Shown: positions 46,482 through 54,944 of the stretch, in pieces
Layout of the letters: every line of letters starts with the position of its first letter
Position numbering within the stretch: the stretch's first letter is position 1
NCBI RefSeq assembly: GCF_013031405.1
Contig: NZ_WPZY01000003.1
Span: 186,001 to 250,000 of the forward strand
Length of the DNA stretch: 64,000 bases
Direction of reading: 5' to 3'
DNA from: Ruegeria sp. HKCCD8929
Lineage (GTDB): Bacteria; Pseudomonadota; Alphaproteobacteria; Rhodobacterales; Rhodobacteraceae
Position numbers and translations under genes: made by a program
Notes under the pieces: model-generated
Seen by the model: the letters and a program-made list of their open reading frames with translations, nothing else
Databases searched by the model: none
Told to the model about the DNA's origin: nothing

Positions 46482-49376
46482 ATGCTTAGGAAAAAGACCA
46501 ACGGGGTTGCGAGACGCCCCCAGCGGACTTCGATCCTGTCCAAGGTCGGCGACACGCGCGTTGACCGCCGCGCATTCCTGCGTGGCTCGGGCCTGACGAT
46601 CGGCGGCCTTGCCGCGATCAGCGCCACGGGTGGAACCGTGACGCCAGCCAGCGCCCAGACAGCGGCAAACACCGCCGTTGAGAATATCAAATCCATATGC
46701 ACTCACTGCTCGGTCGGCTGCACGGTCGTTGCCGAGGTACAGAACGGAGTCTGGGTCGGGCAGGAACCCGGCTGGGACAGCCCGTTCAATCTGGGTGCAC
46801 ACTGCGCCAAGGGGGCCTCGGTCCGCGAGCACGCCCATGGCGAGCGTCGCCTGAAATATCCGATGAAAAAGGAAGGCGGAGAGTGGAAGCGCATCAGCTG
46901 GGAAGAGGCGATCAACGAGATCGGCGACGGCATGATGAGCATCCGCGAAGAATCCGGGCCGGACAGCGTCTATTGGCTGGGGTCCGCGAAGCACAATAAC
47001 GAACAGGCCTATCTGTTCCGCAAGTTCGCCGCCTATTGGGGCACGAACAACGTGGACCATCAGGCGCGTATCTGCCACTCAACCACTGTTGCGGGTGTTG
47101 CGAATACATGGGGCTACGGCGCCATGACCAATTCGTACAACGACATCCACAACTCTAAGGCCATCTTCATCATCGGCGGCAACCCGGCCGAGGCGCATCC
47201 CGTCTCACTGCTGCATGTTCTGCGCGCGAAAGAGCAGAACAACGCGCCGCTGATCGTCTGCGATCCGCGCTTTACCCGCACCGCAGCGCACGCGGATGAA
47301 TATGTCCGGTTCCGCCCGGGCACAGACGTCGCTTTGATCTGGGGCATCCTCTGGCACATCTTCGAGAACGGCTGGGAGGACAAGGAATTCATCCGCACCC
47401 GTGTCTGGGGCATGGACCAGATCCGCGACGAGGTTCGCAAATGGAACCCCGATGAGGTGGAACGGGTGACCGGCACCCCGGGCAGCCAGCTGCGCCGCGT
47501 GGCGCGCACCATGGCCAATAACCGTCCCGGCACGGTGATCTGGTGCATGGGCGGGACCCAGCACACCAATGGCAACAACAACACCCGCGCTTATTGCGTG
47601 CTCCAGCTTGCGCTTGGCAACATGGGCACCTCGGGTGGTGGCACCAACATCTTCCGGGGCCATGACAACGTGCAGGGCGCGACCGACCTTGGTGTCCTGT
47701 CCCACACCTTGCCCGGCTATTACGGTCTGTCGAATGGCGCGTGGGCGCATTGGAGCCGTGTCTGGGGTGAAGATGTCGACTGGCTGAAAGGTCAGTTCGC
47801 CACGATCAAGGACAAGGAAGGCAAGGACAAGCCGCTGATGAACGAGCGCGGCATCCCGGTCTCGCGCTGGATCGACGGCGTGCTGGAAGACCCGGCCAAC
47901 ATGGATCAGGACAACAATGTCCGCGCCATGGTGCTGTGGGGTCATGCTCCGAACTCGCAAACGCGGGGTCCGGAGATGAAGACGGCGATGGAGAAGCTGG
48001 ACATGCTGGTCGTGATCGACCCGTACCCCACCGTTTCCGCCGTTCTGCATGACCGTACTGACGGCGTGTACCTGTTGCCGGCCTGTACGCAGTTCGAAAC
48101 CCGTGGCTCGGTCACGGCCTCGAACCGCTCGCTGCAATGGCGCGACAAGGTGGTTGATCCGCTGTTCGAAAGCCTGCCGGACGAGGTCATCATGGCCAAG
48201 TTTGCCAACAAGTTCGGCTGGGCGGATCGGCTCTTCCGCAATATCGAGATGGAAGATGCGGAAACCCCGAATGTTGAAAGCATCACGCGCGAGTTCAACT
48301 CGGGCCTCTGGACCATCGGCTATACCGGTCAGTCGCCGGAACGTCTGAAAAGCCATATGGCCAACCAGCACACGTTCGACAGAACCACGCTGCAAGCCAT
48401 TGGTGGACCCAATGACGGCGAGTATTACGGTCTGCCCTGGCCGTGCTGGGGCACGGCTGAGATGAGTCATACGGGGACACCCAACCTCTATGATATGTCC
48501 AAACCGGTGGCCGAAGGCGGCCTGACCTTCCGTGCCCGTTTCGGCGTGGAGCGCGATGGCGACAACCTGCTGGCCGAAGGGGTCTATAGCGCCGGGTCGG
48601 AAATTCAGGACGGATATCCTGAATTCACGATGCAGATGCTGATGGACCTTGGCTGGGACGGTGATCTGACCGCCGAGGAACGCGCGGCGATCGACGCCGT
48701 TGCAGGACCGGAAACCAACTGGAAGACCGACCTTAGCGGCGGCATCCAACGGGTCGCAATCAAGCATGGCTGTGCGCCCTTCGGGAATGCCAAGGCCCGC
48801 GCGGTTGTCTGGACCTTCCCGGATCCGATCCCGCTGCATCGCGAGCCGCTGTACACGCCGCGCCGCGATCTGGTCGAGGACTATCCGACCTACGAGGACC
48901 GGCATGCCTATCGCCTGCCCACCCTTTATGCGTCGATCCAGAAGAACGACTTTTCAAAGGATTATCCGATAATCCTCACGTCAGGTCGTCTGGTCGAATA
49001 TGAAGGCGGAGGTGAGGAAACCCGGTCCAACCCGTGGCTGGCCGAGCTGCAGCAGGACATGTTCGTCGAGATCAACCCACGCGACGCCAACAACCTTGGC
49101 ATTCGCGACGGGGCGCAGGTCTGGGTCGAAGGTCCCGAAGGCGGCAAGGTCAAGGTGATGGCGATGCTGACCGAAAGGGTCGGTGCCGGGGTGGCCTTCA
49201 TGCCATTCCATTTCGGCGGCCATTTCCAGGGTGAGGATCTGCGGCACAAATATCCAGCCGGGGCCGATCCATATGTGCTCGGCGAAAGCTCGAACACTGC
49301 CCAGACCTATGGCTATGATTCAGTGACCCAGATGCAGGAGAGCAAGTGTACTCTCTGCAAGATCTGGGCAGCGTGA
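46482..49376 (+). CDS. fdhA: Formate dehydrogenase alpha (catalytic, Mo/W-bis-MGD) subunit
   Basis: The 964-residue catalytic subunit oxidises formate to CO2. A Tat signal (VDRRAFLRGSG) sends it to the periplasm. A [4Fe-4S] cluster is held by C73, C76, C80 and C108 (CTHCSVGC ... GAHC). The metal ligand is Cys198 with His199 adjacent (ARICHSTT), so this is a cysteine, not selenocysteine, enzyme. The C-terminal domain ILTSGRLVEYEGGGEETRSNPWL is the MGD-binding region. ATG 46482 follows GGGAGGAG by 4-5 nt. The adjacent tungstate transporter suggests W at the active site. The beta subunit gene starts 12 nt after its stop. Confidence 0.97.
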   Translation: MLRKKTNGVARRPQRTSILSKVGDTRVDRRAFLRGSGLTIGGLAAISATGGTVTPASAQTAANTAVENIKSICTHCSVGCTVVAEVQNGVWVGQEPGWDSPFNLGAHCAKGASVREHAHGERRLKYPMKKEGGEWKRISWEEAINEIGDGMMSIREESGPDSVYWLGSAKHNNEQAYLFRKFAAYWGTNNVDHQARICHSTTVAGVANTWGYGAMTNSYNDIHNSKAIFIIGGNPAEAHPVSLLHVLRAKEQNNAPLIVCDPRFTRTAAHADEYVRFRPGTDVALIWGILWHIFENGWEDKEFIRTRVWGMDQIRDEVRKWNPDEVERVTGTPGSQLRRVARTMANNRPGTVIWCMGGTQHTNGNNNTRAYCVLQLALGNMGTSGGGTNIFRGHDNVQGATDLGVLSHTLPGYYGLSNGAWAHWSRVWGEDVDWLKGQFATIKDKEGKDKPLMNERGIPVSRWIDGVLEDPANMDQDNNVRAMVLWGHAPNSQTRGPEMKTAMEKLDMLVVIDPYPTVSAVLHDRTDGVYLLPACTQFETRGSVTASNRSLQWRDKVVDPLFESLPDEVIMAKFANKFGWADRLFRNIEMEDAETPNVESITREFNSGLWTIGYTGQSPERLKSHMANQHTFDRTTLQAIGGPNDGEYYGLPWPCWGTAEMSHTGTPNLYDMSKPVAEGGLTFRARFGVERDGDNLLAEGVYSAGSEIQDGYPEFTMQMLMDLGWDGDLTAEERAAIDAVAGPETNWKTDLSGGIQRVAIKHGCAPFGNAKARAVVWTFPDPIPLHREPLYTPRRDLVEDYPTYEDRHAYRLPTLYASIQKNDFSKDYPIILTSGRLVEYEGGGEETRSNPWLAELQQDMFVEINPRDANNLGIRDGAQVWVEGPEGGKVKVMAMLTERVGAGVAFMPFHFGGHFQGEDLRHKYPAGADPYVLGESSNTAQTYGYDSVTQMQESKCTLCKIWAA

Positions 49377-49388
49377 GGAGGACGATAA

Positions 49389-49982
49389 ATGGCTAGAGCG
49401 AAGTTTCTCTGCGACGCTGAACGCTGCATCGAATGCAATGCCTGCGTGACCGCGTGCAAGAACGAGCACGAGGTCCCCTGGGGCATCAATCGCCGCAGGG
49501 TGGTGACGATCAATGACGGCAAGCCGGGCGAACGCTCGATCTCGGTGGCCTGCATGCATTGTTCGGACGCGCCCTGCATGGCCGTGTGCCCGGTCGACTG
49601 CTTCTATCAGAACGAAGAAGGGGTCGTCCTGCACTCGAAGGACCTGTGCATCGGCTGCGGCTATTGCTTCTACGCGTGCCCGTTCGGCGCGCCGCAGTAC
49701 CCGCAGGCGGGCAACTTTGGTTCGCGCGGCAAGATGGACAAATGCACCTTCTGCGCCGGTGGACCCGAGGAAACCCACTCGACCGCCGAGTTCGCCAAAT
49801 ACGGGCGCAACCGGATCGCCGAGGGCAAGCTGCCGCTCTGTGCCGAGATGTGCTCGACCAAGGCGCTGCTGGCCGGTGACGGCGATGTGGTCTCGGCCAT
49901 CTACCGCGAACGCGTGGTGGCGCGCGGCTTTGGCTCGGGCGCCTGGGGTTGGGGCACCGCCTACGACCAGAAGGGCGGCTGA
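49389..49982 (+). CDS. fdh3B: Formate dehydrogenase FDH3-type beta subunit (4 x 4Fe-4S)
   Basis: A 197-residue iron-sulfur protein that carries electrons from the catalytic subunit to the cytochrome b subunit. Four cysteine sets are visible: CIECNACVTACKNEH, CMHCSDAPCMAVCPVDC, CIGCGYCFYACPFGAP, and CTFC followed by CAEMCSTKAL. The C-terminus (ARGFGSGAWGWGTAYD) lacks a membrane helix. No signal peptide, so it should be exported bound to the Tat substrate alpha subunit. A 10-bp hairpin follows its stop. Confidence 0.95.
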   Translation: MARAKFLCDAERCIECNACVTACKNEHEVPWGINRRRVVTINDGKPGERSISVACMHCSDAPCMAVCPVDCFYQNEEGVVLHSKDLCIGCGYCFYACPFGAPQYPQAGNFGSRGKMDKCTFCAGGPEETHSTAEFAKYGRNRIAEGKLPLCAEMCSTKALLAGDGDVVSAIYRERVVARGFGSGAWGWGTAYDQKGG

Positions 49983-49995
49983 TCCGCGCATGGGA

Positions 49996-50020
49996 CGGCC
50001 CCGGAGGTGATCCGGGGCCG
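49996..50020 (+). promoter_or_regulatory. Intercistronic hairpin after FDH beta
   Basis: CGGCCCCGGA (49996-50005) and TCCGGGGCCG (50011-50020) form a perfect 10-bp stem with loop GGTGA, 14 nt after the beta-subunit stop. No U-tract follows, so partial attenuation or 3'-end stabilisation of the fdhA-fdh3B message is more likely than full termination. Confidence 0.55.
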
Positions 50021-50078
50021 CTCGCCTTGGTGAAACCCCGTCTTTCGGCGGGGATGCGTTGCGCAACGGAGGCATGGC

Positions 50079-50429
50079 ATGACCCCAGACGTCTATTGGA
50101 TTCTGCGGCTGACGATCAATGACGGTCAGGAAGAGGCGTTCGAGACGCTGATGCCCGAAATGGTCGCCTCGACACTGAAGGAAACCGGCGCCAAGGCCTA
50201 TGAGTGGCACCGCGAGGGGTCCGAGGTGCATATCTTCGAACGCTATGCCAGCGCCACCGACGCGATGATCCACATGGGCAATTTCGGCGCCCATTTCGCC
50301 GACCGCTTTCTGGCTGCACTCACCCCCACCGGCTTTGACATCTATGGCGCCGTCAATGACGAGGTGCGTCAGGCGCTGGGTCCGATGGGGGCGAAATTCC
50401 ACGACCAGGTGGGCGGCTTCGACCGTTGA
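50079..50429 (+). CDS. Small ABM-like (dimeric alpha/beta barrel) protein
   Basis: A 116-residue protein with the pattern of antibiotic-biosynthesis-monooxygenase/dimeric alpha-beta-barrel proteins: DVYWILRLTINDGQEEAFETLMPEMVASTLKETGAKAYEWHREGSEVHIFERYASATDAMIHM. His and Glu in YEWHREG are typical. Such proteins bind quinol-like or haem-like ligands, but the function here is unknown. It lies inside the FDH operon, between the beta and gamma subunits, and the gamma gene follows 26 nt later. Confidence 0.75.
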   Translation: MTPDVYWILRLTINDGQEEAFETLMPEMVASTLKETGAKAYEWHREGSEVHIFERYASATDAMIHMGNFGAHFADRFLAALTPTGFDIYGAVNDEVRQALGPMGAKFHDQVGGFDR

Positions 50430-50455
50430 TCCGGAACCTTTGGGAGACCCGACCG

Positions 50456-51649
50456 ATGCGCCCTCTGCTTTCGCTGCTCATCCTGCTGATCTGGACCACC
50501 TTCGCCTGGGCGCAGGAAGCCCCCGCCCCCGATCCGGACCGCACGGCCACCGGAGGCGCCACGACGCTGGAGGACATTCTGGCCCGTCAGCGCGGCGAGA
50601 AAGTGGACAACAGCCACCGCGCGGGCAACACCGGTCAGGGCAATGTCGAGGCGCTGATCGGGCAGTTGGGAACACGCGGCATCGCCTCGGACAGCGACCT
50701 ATACCGCGCGTTGCGCTACGGCTCGGCGGATATCACCGTCTCGTCCCGCAGTCCGGCGGCGGATGTGATCATTCAGGACAGCGGTATGTGGTGGCTCAAT
50801 TTCCGCACCGGCCCGCTGCGCCTATATGGCACCTACGCGATGGGCGGGATGCTGGCCATTCTGCTGCTGTTTTTCCTGATCCGGGGCAAAATCCGCATCG
50901 ATGGCAAGAAAACCGGCCGTACCGTCACCCGCTTTTCCGGCTTTGAACGCTTCGGCCACTGGCTGTTCGGCGGCTCGTTCCTGATCCTTGGCGCCACCGG
51001 CCTGATCACACTCTATGGCCGCGACTTCCTGATCCCGCTCATCGGCAAATCCGGCTTTGCCACCATCGCGCTGGCCTGCAAATGGCTGCACAACAACCTC
51101 GCATGGGCCTTCATGCTGGGGCTGGTAATCATCACCGTGAACTGGATCGCCCATAACCTGCCCAACCGCCACGACCTGAAATGGCTGGCGGCGGGCGGCG
51201 GCCTTTTCACCAAGGGCAGCCACCCGCCCGCGCGCAAGTTCAATGCCGGGCAAAAGCTGATCTTCTGGGCCTGCGTCATCCTCGGCATCTCGATTAGTCT
51301 CTCGGGTCTGTCGCTTCTATTTCCCTTCGAGCTGCCGATGTTCGCAAAGACCTTTGCCATCGCCAATGCCACCGGCCTGCCTGAGTTGATGGGGCTCAAT
51401 CTGCCCGAGCAGATGTCGCCGCATGAAGAGATGCAATATGCCCAGCTCTGGCACCTCATGATCGCCTTCGCCTTCCTCGCCATCATCTTCGCCCATATCT
51501 ATCTGGGCTCGGTCGGGATGGAGGGCGCATTCGACGCCATGGGCACCGGCGAGGTCGAGGAACAGTGGGCCCGCGAACACCATTCCCTGTGGCTGGAGGA
51601 GGTCAAGGGGGCTGACGCCTCGCAAAGCGCCCCCTCACCGGCGGAATAG
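50456..51649 (+). CDS. Formate dehydrogenase gamma (cytochrome b) subunit
   Basis: A 397-residue integral membrane protein. It has a signal peptide (LLSLLILLIWTTFAWA), a ~110-residue periplasmic region, then the four-helix cytochrome b561-type domain: FSGFERFGHWLFGGSFLILGATGLI, KWLHNNLAWAFMLGLVIITVNW, KLIFWACVILGISISLSGLSLLF and LWHLMIAFAFLAIIFAHIYLG. Histidines in FGHW, LHNN, LWHLM and FAHIY are the haem b ligand candidates. It passes electrons from FDH to the quinone pool. The next gene starts at the base after its stop. Confidence 0.93.
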   Translation: MRPLLSLLILLIWTTFAWAQEAPAPDPDRTATGGATTLEDILARQRGEKVDNSHRAGNTGQGNVEALIGQLGTRGIASDSDLYRALRYGSADITVSSRSPAADVIIQDSGMWWLNFRTGPLRLYGTYAMGGMLAILLLFFLIRGKIRIDGKKTGRTVTRFSGFERFGHWLFGGSFLILGATGLITLYGRDFLIPLIGKSGFATIALACKWLHNNLAWAFMLGLVIITVNWIAHNLPNRHDLKWLAAGGGLFTKGSHPPARKFNAGQKLIFWACVILGISISLSGLSLLFPFELPMFAKTFAIANATGLPELMGLNLPEQMSPHEEMQYAQLWHLMIAFAFLAIIFAHIYLGSVGMEGAFDAMGTGEVEEQWAREHHSLWLEEVKGADASQSAPSPAE

Positions 51650-52918
51650 ATGCGGCGTCTGGCGCTAGTTTTGGCCCTGCTACCGCTGCCCCTGAGCGCG
51701 GCGGAATTCTTCACGCTCAAGGGCCATGGCGGCCCGATCATGGGCATCGCCACCGCCCCGGACGGGCGCATCGCCACCGCCAGTTTCGACAATTCCGTGG
51801 GCCTCTGGAACAGCCACAAGCCGCGCTGGCTGGAAGGGCACGAGGCCGCCGTCAACACCGTCATCTTCAACGGCACCGCGATCTATTCGGCGGGCGACGA
51901 TTTCACCCTGCGTCGATGGCCCGGCGGCGATGTGGTGGGCCGCCACAAGGGCAAGATCGTGAACATCGCGGCATCGAAAACCCATATGGCCACCGCCAGT
52001 TGGGACGGCACCATTGGGATCTGGCCGGTGGACGGATCTGAGCCAGTAATGCTTGGGCCCACTGGCAGCGGCGTCAATGCGGTCACGTTCAGTCCGAACG
52101 GCACGCGCCTCTATTCCGCTGGCATGGACGGCACTTTGCGGGAATGGGACATGGCCAGCGGAGCCGAGACGCGCCAAATCGTGAAACACGGTTTTGGCAT
52201 CAACCAACTGGTGCTCAACATTGCAGACGGCTGGCTCGCCTATGGCGCCGTCGATGGCGTCACCCGCATCATCGACCCGGAGACCGGCGCGGAGTTGCAC
52301 GATTTCACCCTGGACCGCCGCCCCATTCTGGCGCTGGCGCTGAGCCCCGATCGCCGCCAGCTCGCGGTGGGCGATGGCGAAGGCTATATCATGGTGATCG
52401 ACACCGAAAGCTGGACCATTGCCCGCGATTTCCGCGCCACTCTGCACGGGCCGGTCTGGGCGCTGGCCTTTTCGCCCGATGGTCAGAACATCCACGCCGG
52501 CGGCATCGATGACGCCATGTACAGCTGGCCGGTGGCCTCGCTGGCCGAGCATGAGCAGATGGCGGGCGCCGAACGCAGCTTTCTCAAGAACCCCGACGAG
52601 ATGGGTAACGGAGAGCGCCAGTTTGCCCGAAAATGCTCGATCTGCCACGCGCTCACCGCTGACGGCAAACGCCGCGCCGGGCCGACGCTGCATCGCCTCT
52701 TTGGGCGTCGCGCGGGCACGCTGCCGGGCTATCTCTATTCCGAGACGTTGAAAAACGCGGAAATCATCTGGACGGATGAGACCATAAATGCCCTTTTCGA
52801 TCAGGGCCCGGACCATTACATTCCGGGCTCCAAGATGCCGATGCAGCGGATCGCCGGGGATCAGGACCGCGCCGACCTGATCGCCTATCTACGCCGCGCC
52901 ACCGCAACGGATAACTGA
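51650..52918 (+). CDS. Exported WD40 propeller fused to cytochrome c
   Basis: A 422-residue protein with signal peptide (LALVLALLPLPLSA), then about seven WD40-type repeats (e.g. GHGGPIMGIATAPDGRIATASFDNSVGLW, GSGVNAVTFSPNGTRLYSAGMDGTLREW, GPVWALAFSPDGQNIHAGGIDDAMYSW) and a C-terminal mono-haem cytochrome c domain with C329-S-I-C332-H333 and probable Met ligand in GSKMPMQRI. It begins immediately after the gamma-subunit stop codon, so it is translated with it. It may dock on periplasmic FDH and move electrons to cytochromes. This fusion is not part of the standard FDH-N or FDH-O complex. Confidence 0.88.
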   Translation: MRRLALVLALLPLPLSAAEFFTLKGHGGPIMGIATAPDGRIATASFDNSVGLWNSHKPRWLEGHEAAVNTVIFNGTAIYSAGDDFTLRRWPGGDVVGRHKGKIVNIAASKTHMATASWDGTIGIWPVDGSEPVMLGPTGSGVNAVTFSPNGTRLYSAGMDGTLREWDMASGAETRQIVKHGFGINQLVLNIADGWLAYGAVDGVTRIIDPETGAELHDFTLDRRPILALALSPDRRQLAVGDGEGYIMVIDTESWTIARDFRATLHGPVWALAFSPDGQNIHAGGIDDAMYSWPVASLAEHEQMAGAERSFLKNPDEMGNGERQFARKCSICHALTADGKRRAGPTLHRLFGRRAGTLPGYLYSETLKNAEIIWTDETINALFDQGPDHYIPGSKMPMQRIAGDQDRADLIAYLRRATATDN

Positions 52919-52933
52919 GCCGGAGGACCAAAG

Positions 52934-53059
52934 ATGAAAGCCTTTCTTGCCGCCGTCGCCGCGATGGTCGTGATTACTGCCTCCGCCCCCTTCGCGCTCA
53001 AGCAGATCGGTTTTACCTCTGCCGATACCACCGCCGGCCCCGCCGTGCGCCTCGACTGA
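52934..53059 (+). CDS. 41-residue small exported or membrane peptide
   Basis: A short gene in the FDH operon: ATG 52934 with GGAGG 7 nt upstream, stop TGA 53057-53059 directly followed by the ATG of the regulator gene. It encodes MKAFLAAVAAMVVITASAPF then ALKQIGFTSADTTAGPAVRLD. The first half is a hydrophobic helix or signal, the second a short soluble tail. Ribosome-binding site, exact abutment with both operon neighbours and clean signal-like helix support it as real. It may be a small complex subunit; function unknown. Confidence 0.7.
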   Translation: MKAFLAAVAAMVVITASAPFALKQIGFTSADTTAGPAVRLD

Positions 53060-53932
53060 ATGGCCGAATACCTGACCACCCGCGAATTGGCCGACCTGCT
53101 GCGCATCGGCGAGCGCAAGGCTTACGATCTGGCCTCGTCGGGTGAGATCCCCTGCGTCCGCGCCATGGGCAAGCTGCTCTTTCCACGGGCCGAGGTCGTG
53201 GCCTGGCTCAACGCCTCGCGCTCGGGCCCGCAGGTGGCCGACCCGCCACTGCCGCAGATCGTGGCGGGCAGTCACGATCCGCTGCTGGACTGGGCGCTGC
53301 GCGAAAGCGGCTCGGGGCTGGCCACCTACTATGACGGTTCCTTCGACGGGCTCGAGCGGCTGAAATCCCGCACAGCACAAGCCGCCGCGCTGCATATCCA
53401 CGAGGATGACGGGTTCAACACGCGCGCCTTGCGCGACGCTCTGGGCGAAGCTCCGGTGGTGCTGATCGAAATCGCCCGCCGCCAGCGGGGACTGCTGCTG
53501 GCCCCCGGCACCAAAGGCATCTCCAGCTTCGCAGACCTGAAGAACCGGCAGGTCGTCCTGCGCCAGCAAAGTGCAGCCAGCCAACGCCTGTTCGACACCC
53601 ACCTGGCCGCACATGACCTGACCCATGACGATCTCGCCCCCCTGCCCGCCTGCGCCCGTACCGAAGAGGAACTGGCGATCGCCCTGCATGACGGCAAGGC
53701 CGAGGCGGGCTTCGGCTTGGGCGCGCTGGCGGGGCTCTACGGGCTGGGCTTCATCCCTACCCACGAAGAACGCTTCGACCTCGCCATCTGGCGCCGCGCC
53801 TTTTTCGAGCCGCCGATGCAGAACCTCATGGCCTTCCTGAGGTCCGATCGCTTCGCCACCCGCGCCAAGGAACTGGGCGGCTATGACCTCACCGGCCTCG
53901 GCCAAATCCACCACAACGGTGCCAGCGGCTGA
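53060..53932 (+). CDS. HTH (excisionase-type) regulator with molybdate/tungstate-binding-like domain
   Basis: A 290-residue cytoplasmic protein. Residues 1-50 are an excisionase-family DNA-binding domain (EYLTTRELADLLRIGERKAYDLASSGEIPCVRAMGKLLFPRAEVVAWL). The rest resembles periplasmic anion-binding proteins used as cytoplasmic sensors (COG1910 type): IVAGSHDPLLDWALRESGSGLATYYDGSFDGLERL and ALHDGKAEAGFGLGALAGLYGLGFIPTHEERFDLAIWRR. Proteins of this build bind molybdate or tungstate and control transport and enzyme genes. It lies at the end of the FDH operon and is convergent with tupA, so it most likely controls one or both (inference). Confidence 0.85.
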   Translation: MAEYLTTRELADLLRIGERKAYDLASSGEIPCVRAMGKLLFPRAEVVAWLNASRSGPQVADPPLPQIVAGSHDPLLDWALRESGSGLATYYDGSFDGLERLKSRTAQAAALHIHEDDGFNTRALRDALGEAPVVLIEIARRQRGLLLAPGTKGISSFADLKNRQVVLRQQSAASQRLFDTHLAAHDLTHDDLAPLPACARTEEELAIALHDGKAEAGFGLGALAGLYGLGFIPTHEERFDLAIWRRAFFEPPMQNLMAFLRSDRFATRAKELGGYDLTGLGQIHHNGASG

Positions 53933-53949
53933 CAACGTAGCCCCTGCAC

Positions 53950-54000
53950 CTTCATCTTTTTAAAAGTACTCCCGCCGGAGGCACGGCCCGTCAGGGCCGT
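53950..54000 (-). repeat. 3'-UTR hairpin-tail element, copy B
   Basis: Read on the minus strand, the tupA stop codon lies in the loop of a hairpin (ACGGCCC 53983-53989, GGGCCGT 53994-54000), followed by GCCTCCGGCGGGAGTACTTT and TAAAAAGATGAAG down to 53950. It closely matches copy A (same CCTCCGGCGGGAGTA core and AAAGATGAAG end). It separates the convergent FDH regulator and tupA genes. Confidence 0.8.
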
Positions 54001-54815
54001 ACCTGCGCATTGGGAAAGAACAGTTGCTGCCCCTCCAATTGGTAGGCCGCAATCGCCGCCTGCCCGTCCTGCCCCACCAGCCAATCGACAAACCGCTGCC
54101 CCGCCTCAGCCCGCACGCCCGGATGTCGTTCGGGGTTCACCAAAATGACCCCGTACTGGTTGAAAAGCCGCGGGTCGCCCTCGACCAGCACCTCCAGGTC
54201 CCCCTTGTTGCCAAAAGCGATCCAGGTGGCCCGGTCGGTCAGCGCATAGGCCCCCATCCCGGCAGCAATGTTCAGCGTTGCGCCCATGCCCGAGCCGGTC
54301 TCGCGATACCAGTCACCCGAAGCCGCCCCGGCGTCGATACCCGCCGCCTGCCAAAACCGCATCTCAGCCTTGTGCGTGCCGCTGTCATCCCCGCGCGAGG
54401 CAAAGGGAACCTCCGCCCCGGCAACGGCAGTCAAGGCCGCCACGATGTCCTGACCTCCCTCAACCCCTGCAGGGTCCGACTTCGGCCCGATCAGCACGAA
54501 GTCGTTATACATCACGTCGAAACGCTCAACGCCCCAACCTTCGGTCACGAATTCTTCTTCCGCCGCCTTGGCATGGACCAACAGCACATCGCCGTCGCCA
54601 TTGCGCGCGTTGCGGATCGCCTGCCCGGTGCCCACGGCCACCACCCGCACCTCGATGCCGGTCTCGGCCTCGAACCCGGGCAGGATATAGTCCAGCAGCC
54701 CCGAATTCTGCGTCGAAGTGGTCGATTGCACCACAATGAAAGGCGCCTCGGCCTGGGCCGCCCCTGCCCCCAATCCAAGCGCGATTACACCGGCCCGGAC
54801 CCAAGTTCCGATCAT
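53991..54815 (-). CDS. tupA: Tungstate ABC transporter, substrate-binding protein
   Basis: A 274-residue periplasmic protein with signal peptide (VRAGVIALGLGAGAAQA). The TTST motif in VVQSTTSTQNSGLLDYILPGFE is the tungstate-binding signature of TupA proteins (TTTS type), and ASRGDDSGTHKAE and YNDFVLIGPKSDPA are family blocks. ATG 54815 has AGGAG 8 nt upstream and starts the signal peptide; an in-frame start at 54941 is less likely. The ATPase and permease genes lie upstream in the order tupB-tupC-tupA. It supplies W (or Mo) for the formate dehydrogenase encoded next to it. Confidence 0.92.
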   Translation of the reverse strand: MIGTWVRAGVIALGLGAGAAQAEAPFIVVQSTTSTQNSGLLDYILPGFEAETGIEVRVVAVGTGQAIRNARNGDGDVLLVHAKAAEEEFVTEGWGVERFDVMYNDFVLIGPKSDPAGVEGGQDIVAALTAVAGAEVPFASRGDDSGTHKAEMRFWQAAGIDAGAASGDWYRETGSGMGATLNIAAGMGAYALTDRATWIAFGNKGDLEVLVEGDPRLFNQYGVILVNPERHPGVRAEAGQRFVDWLVGQDGQAAIAAYQLEGQQLFFPNAQVRP

Positions 54816-54944
54816 TCCACTCTCTCCTGTCACATGCGCGCCGGAGCGCGTTGCGTTCATTAGCATCATGCGGCAGGCTCCGGCCACTTTGATTGCGCAT
54901 GTCCGAACAGCACAAAACCGGTTCCCACTTTTGCGCGTCATGCT

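Noticed and set aside
47061..47090. Selenocysteine at the formate dehydrogenase active site
   Set aside because: The codon at 47073-47075 is TGC (Cys198), and no in-frame TGA occurs, so it is a cysteine enzyme.
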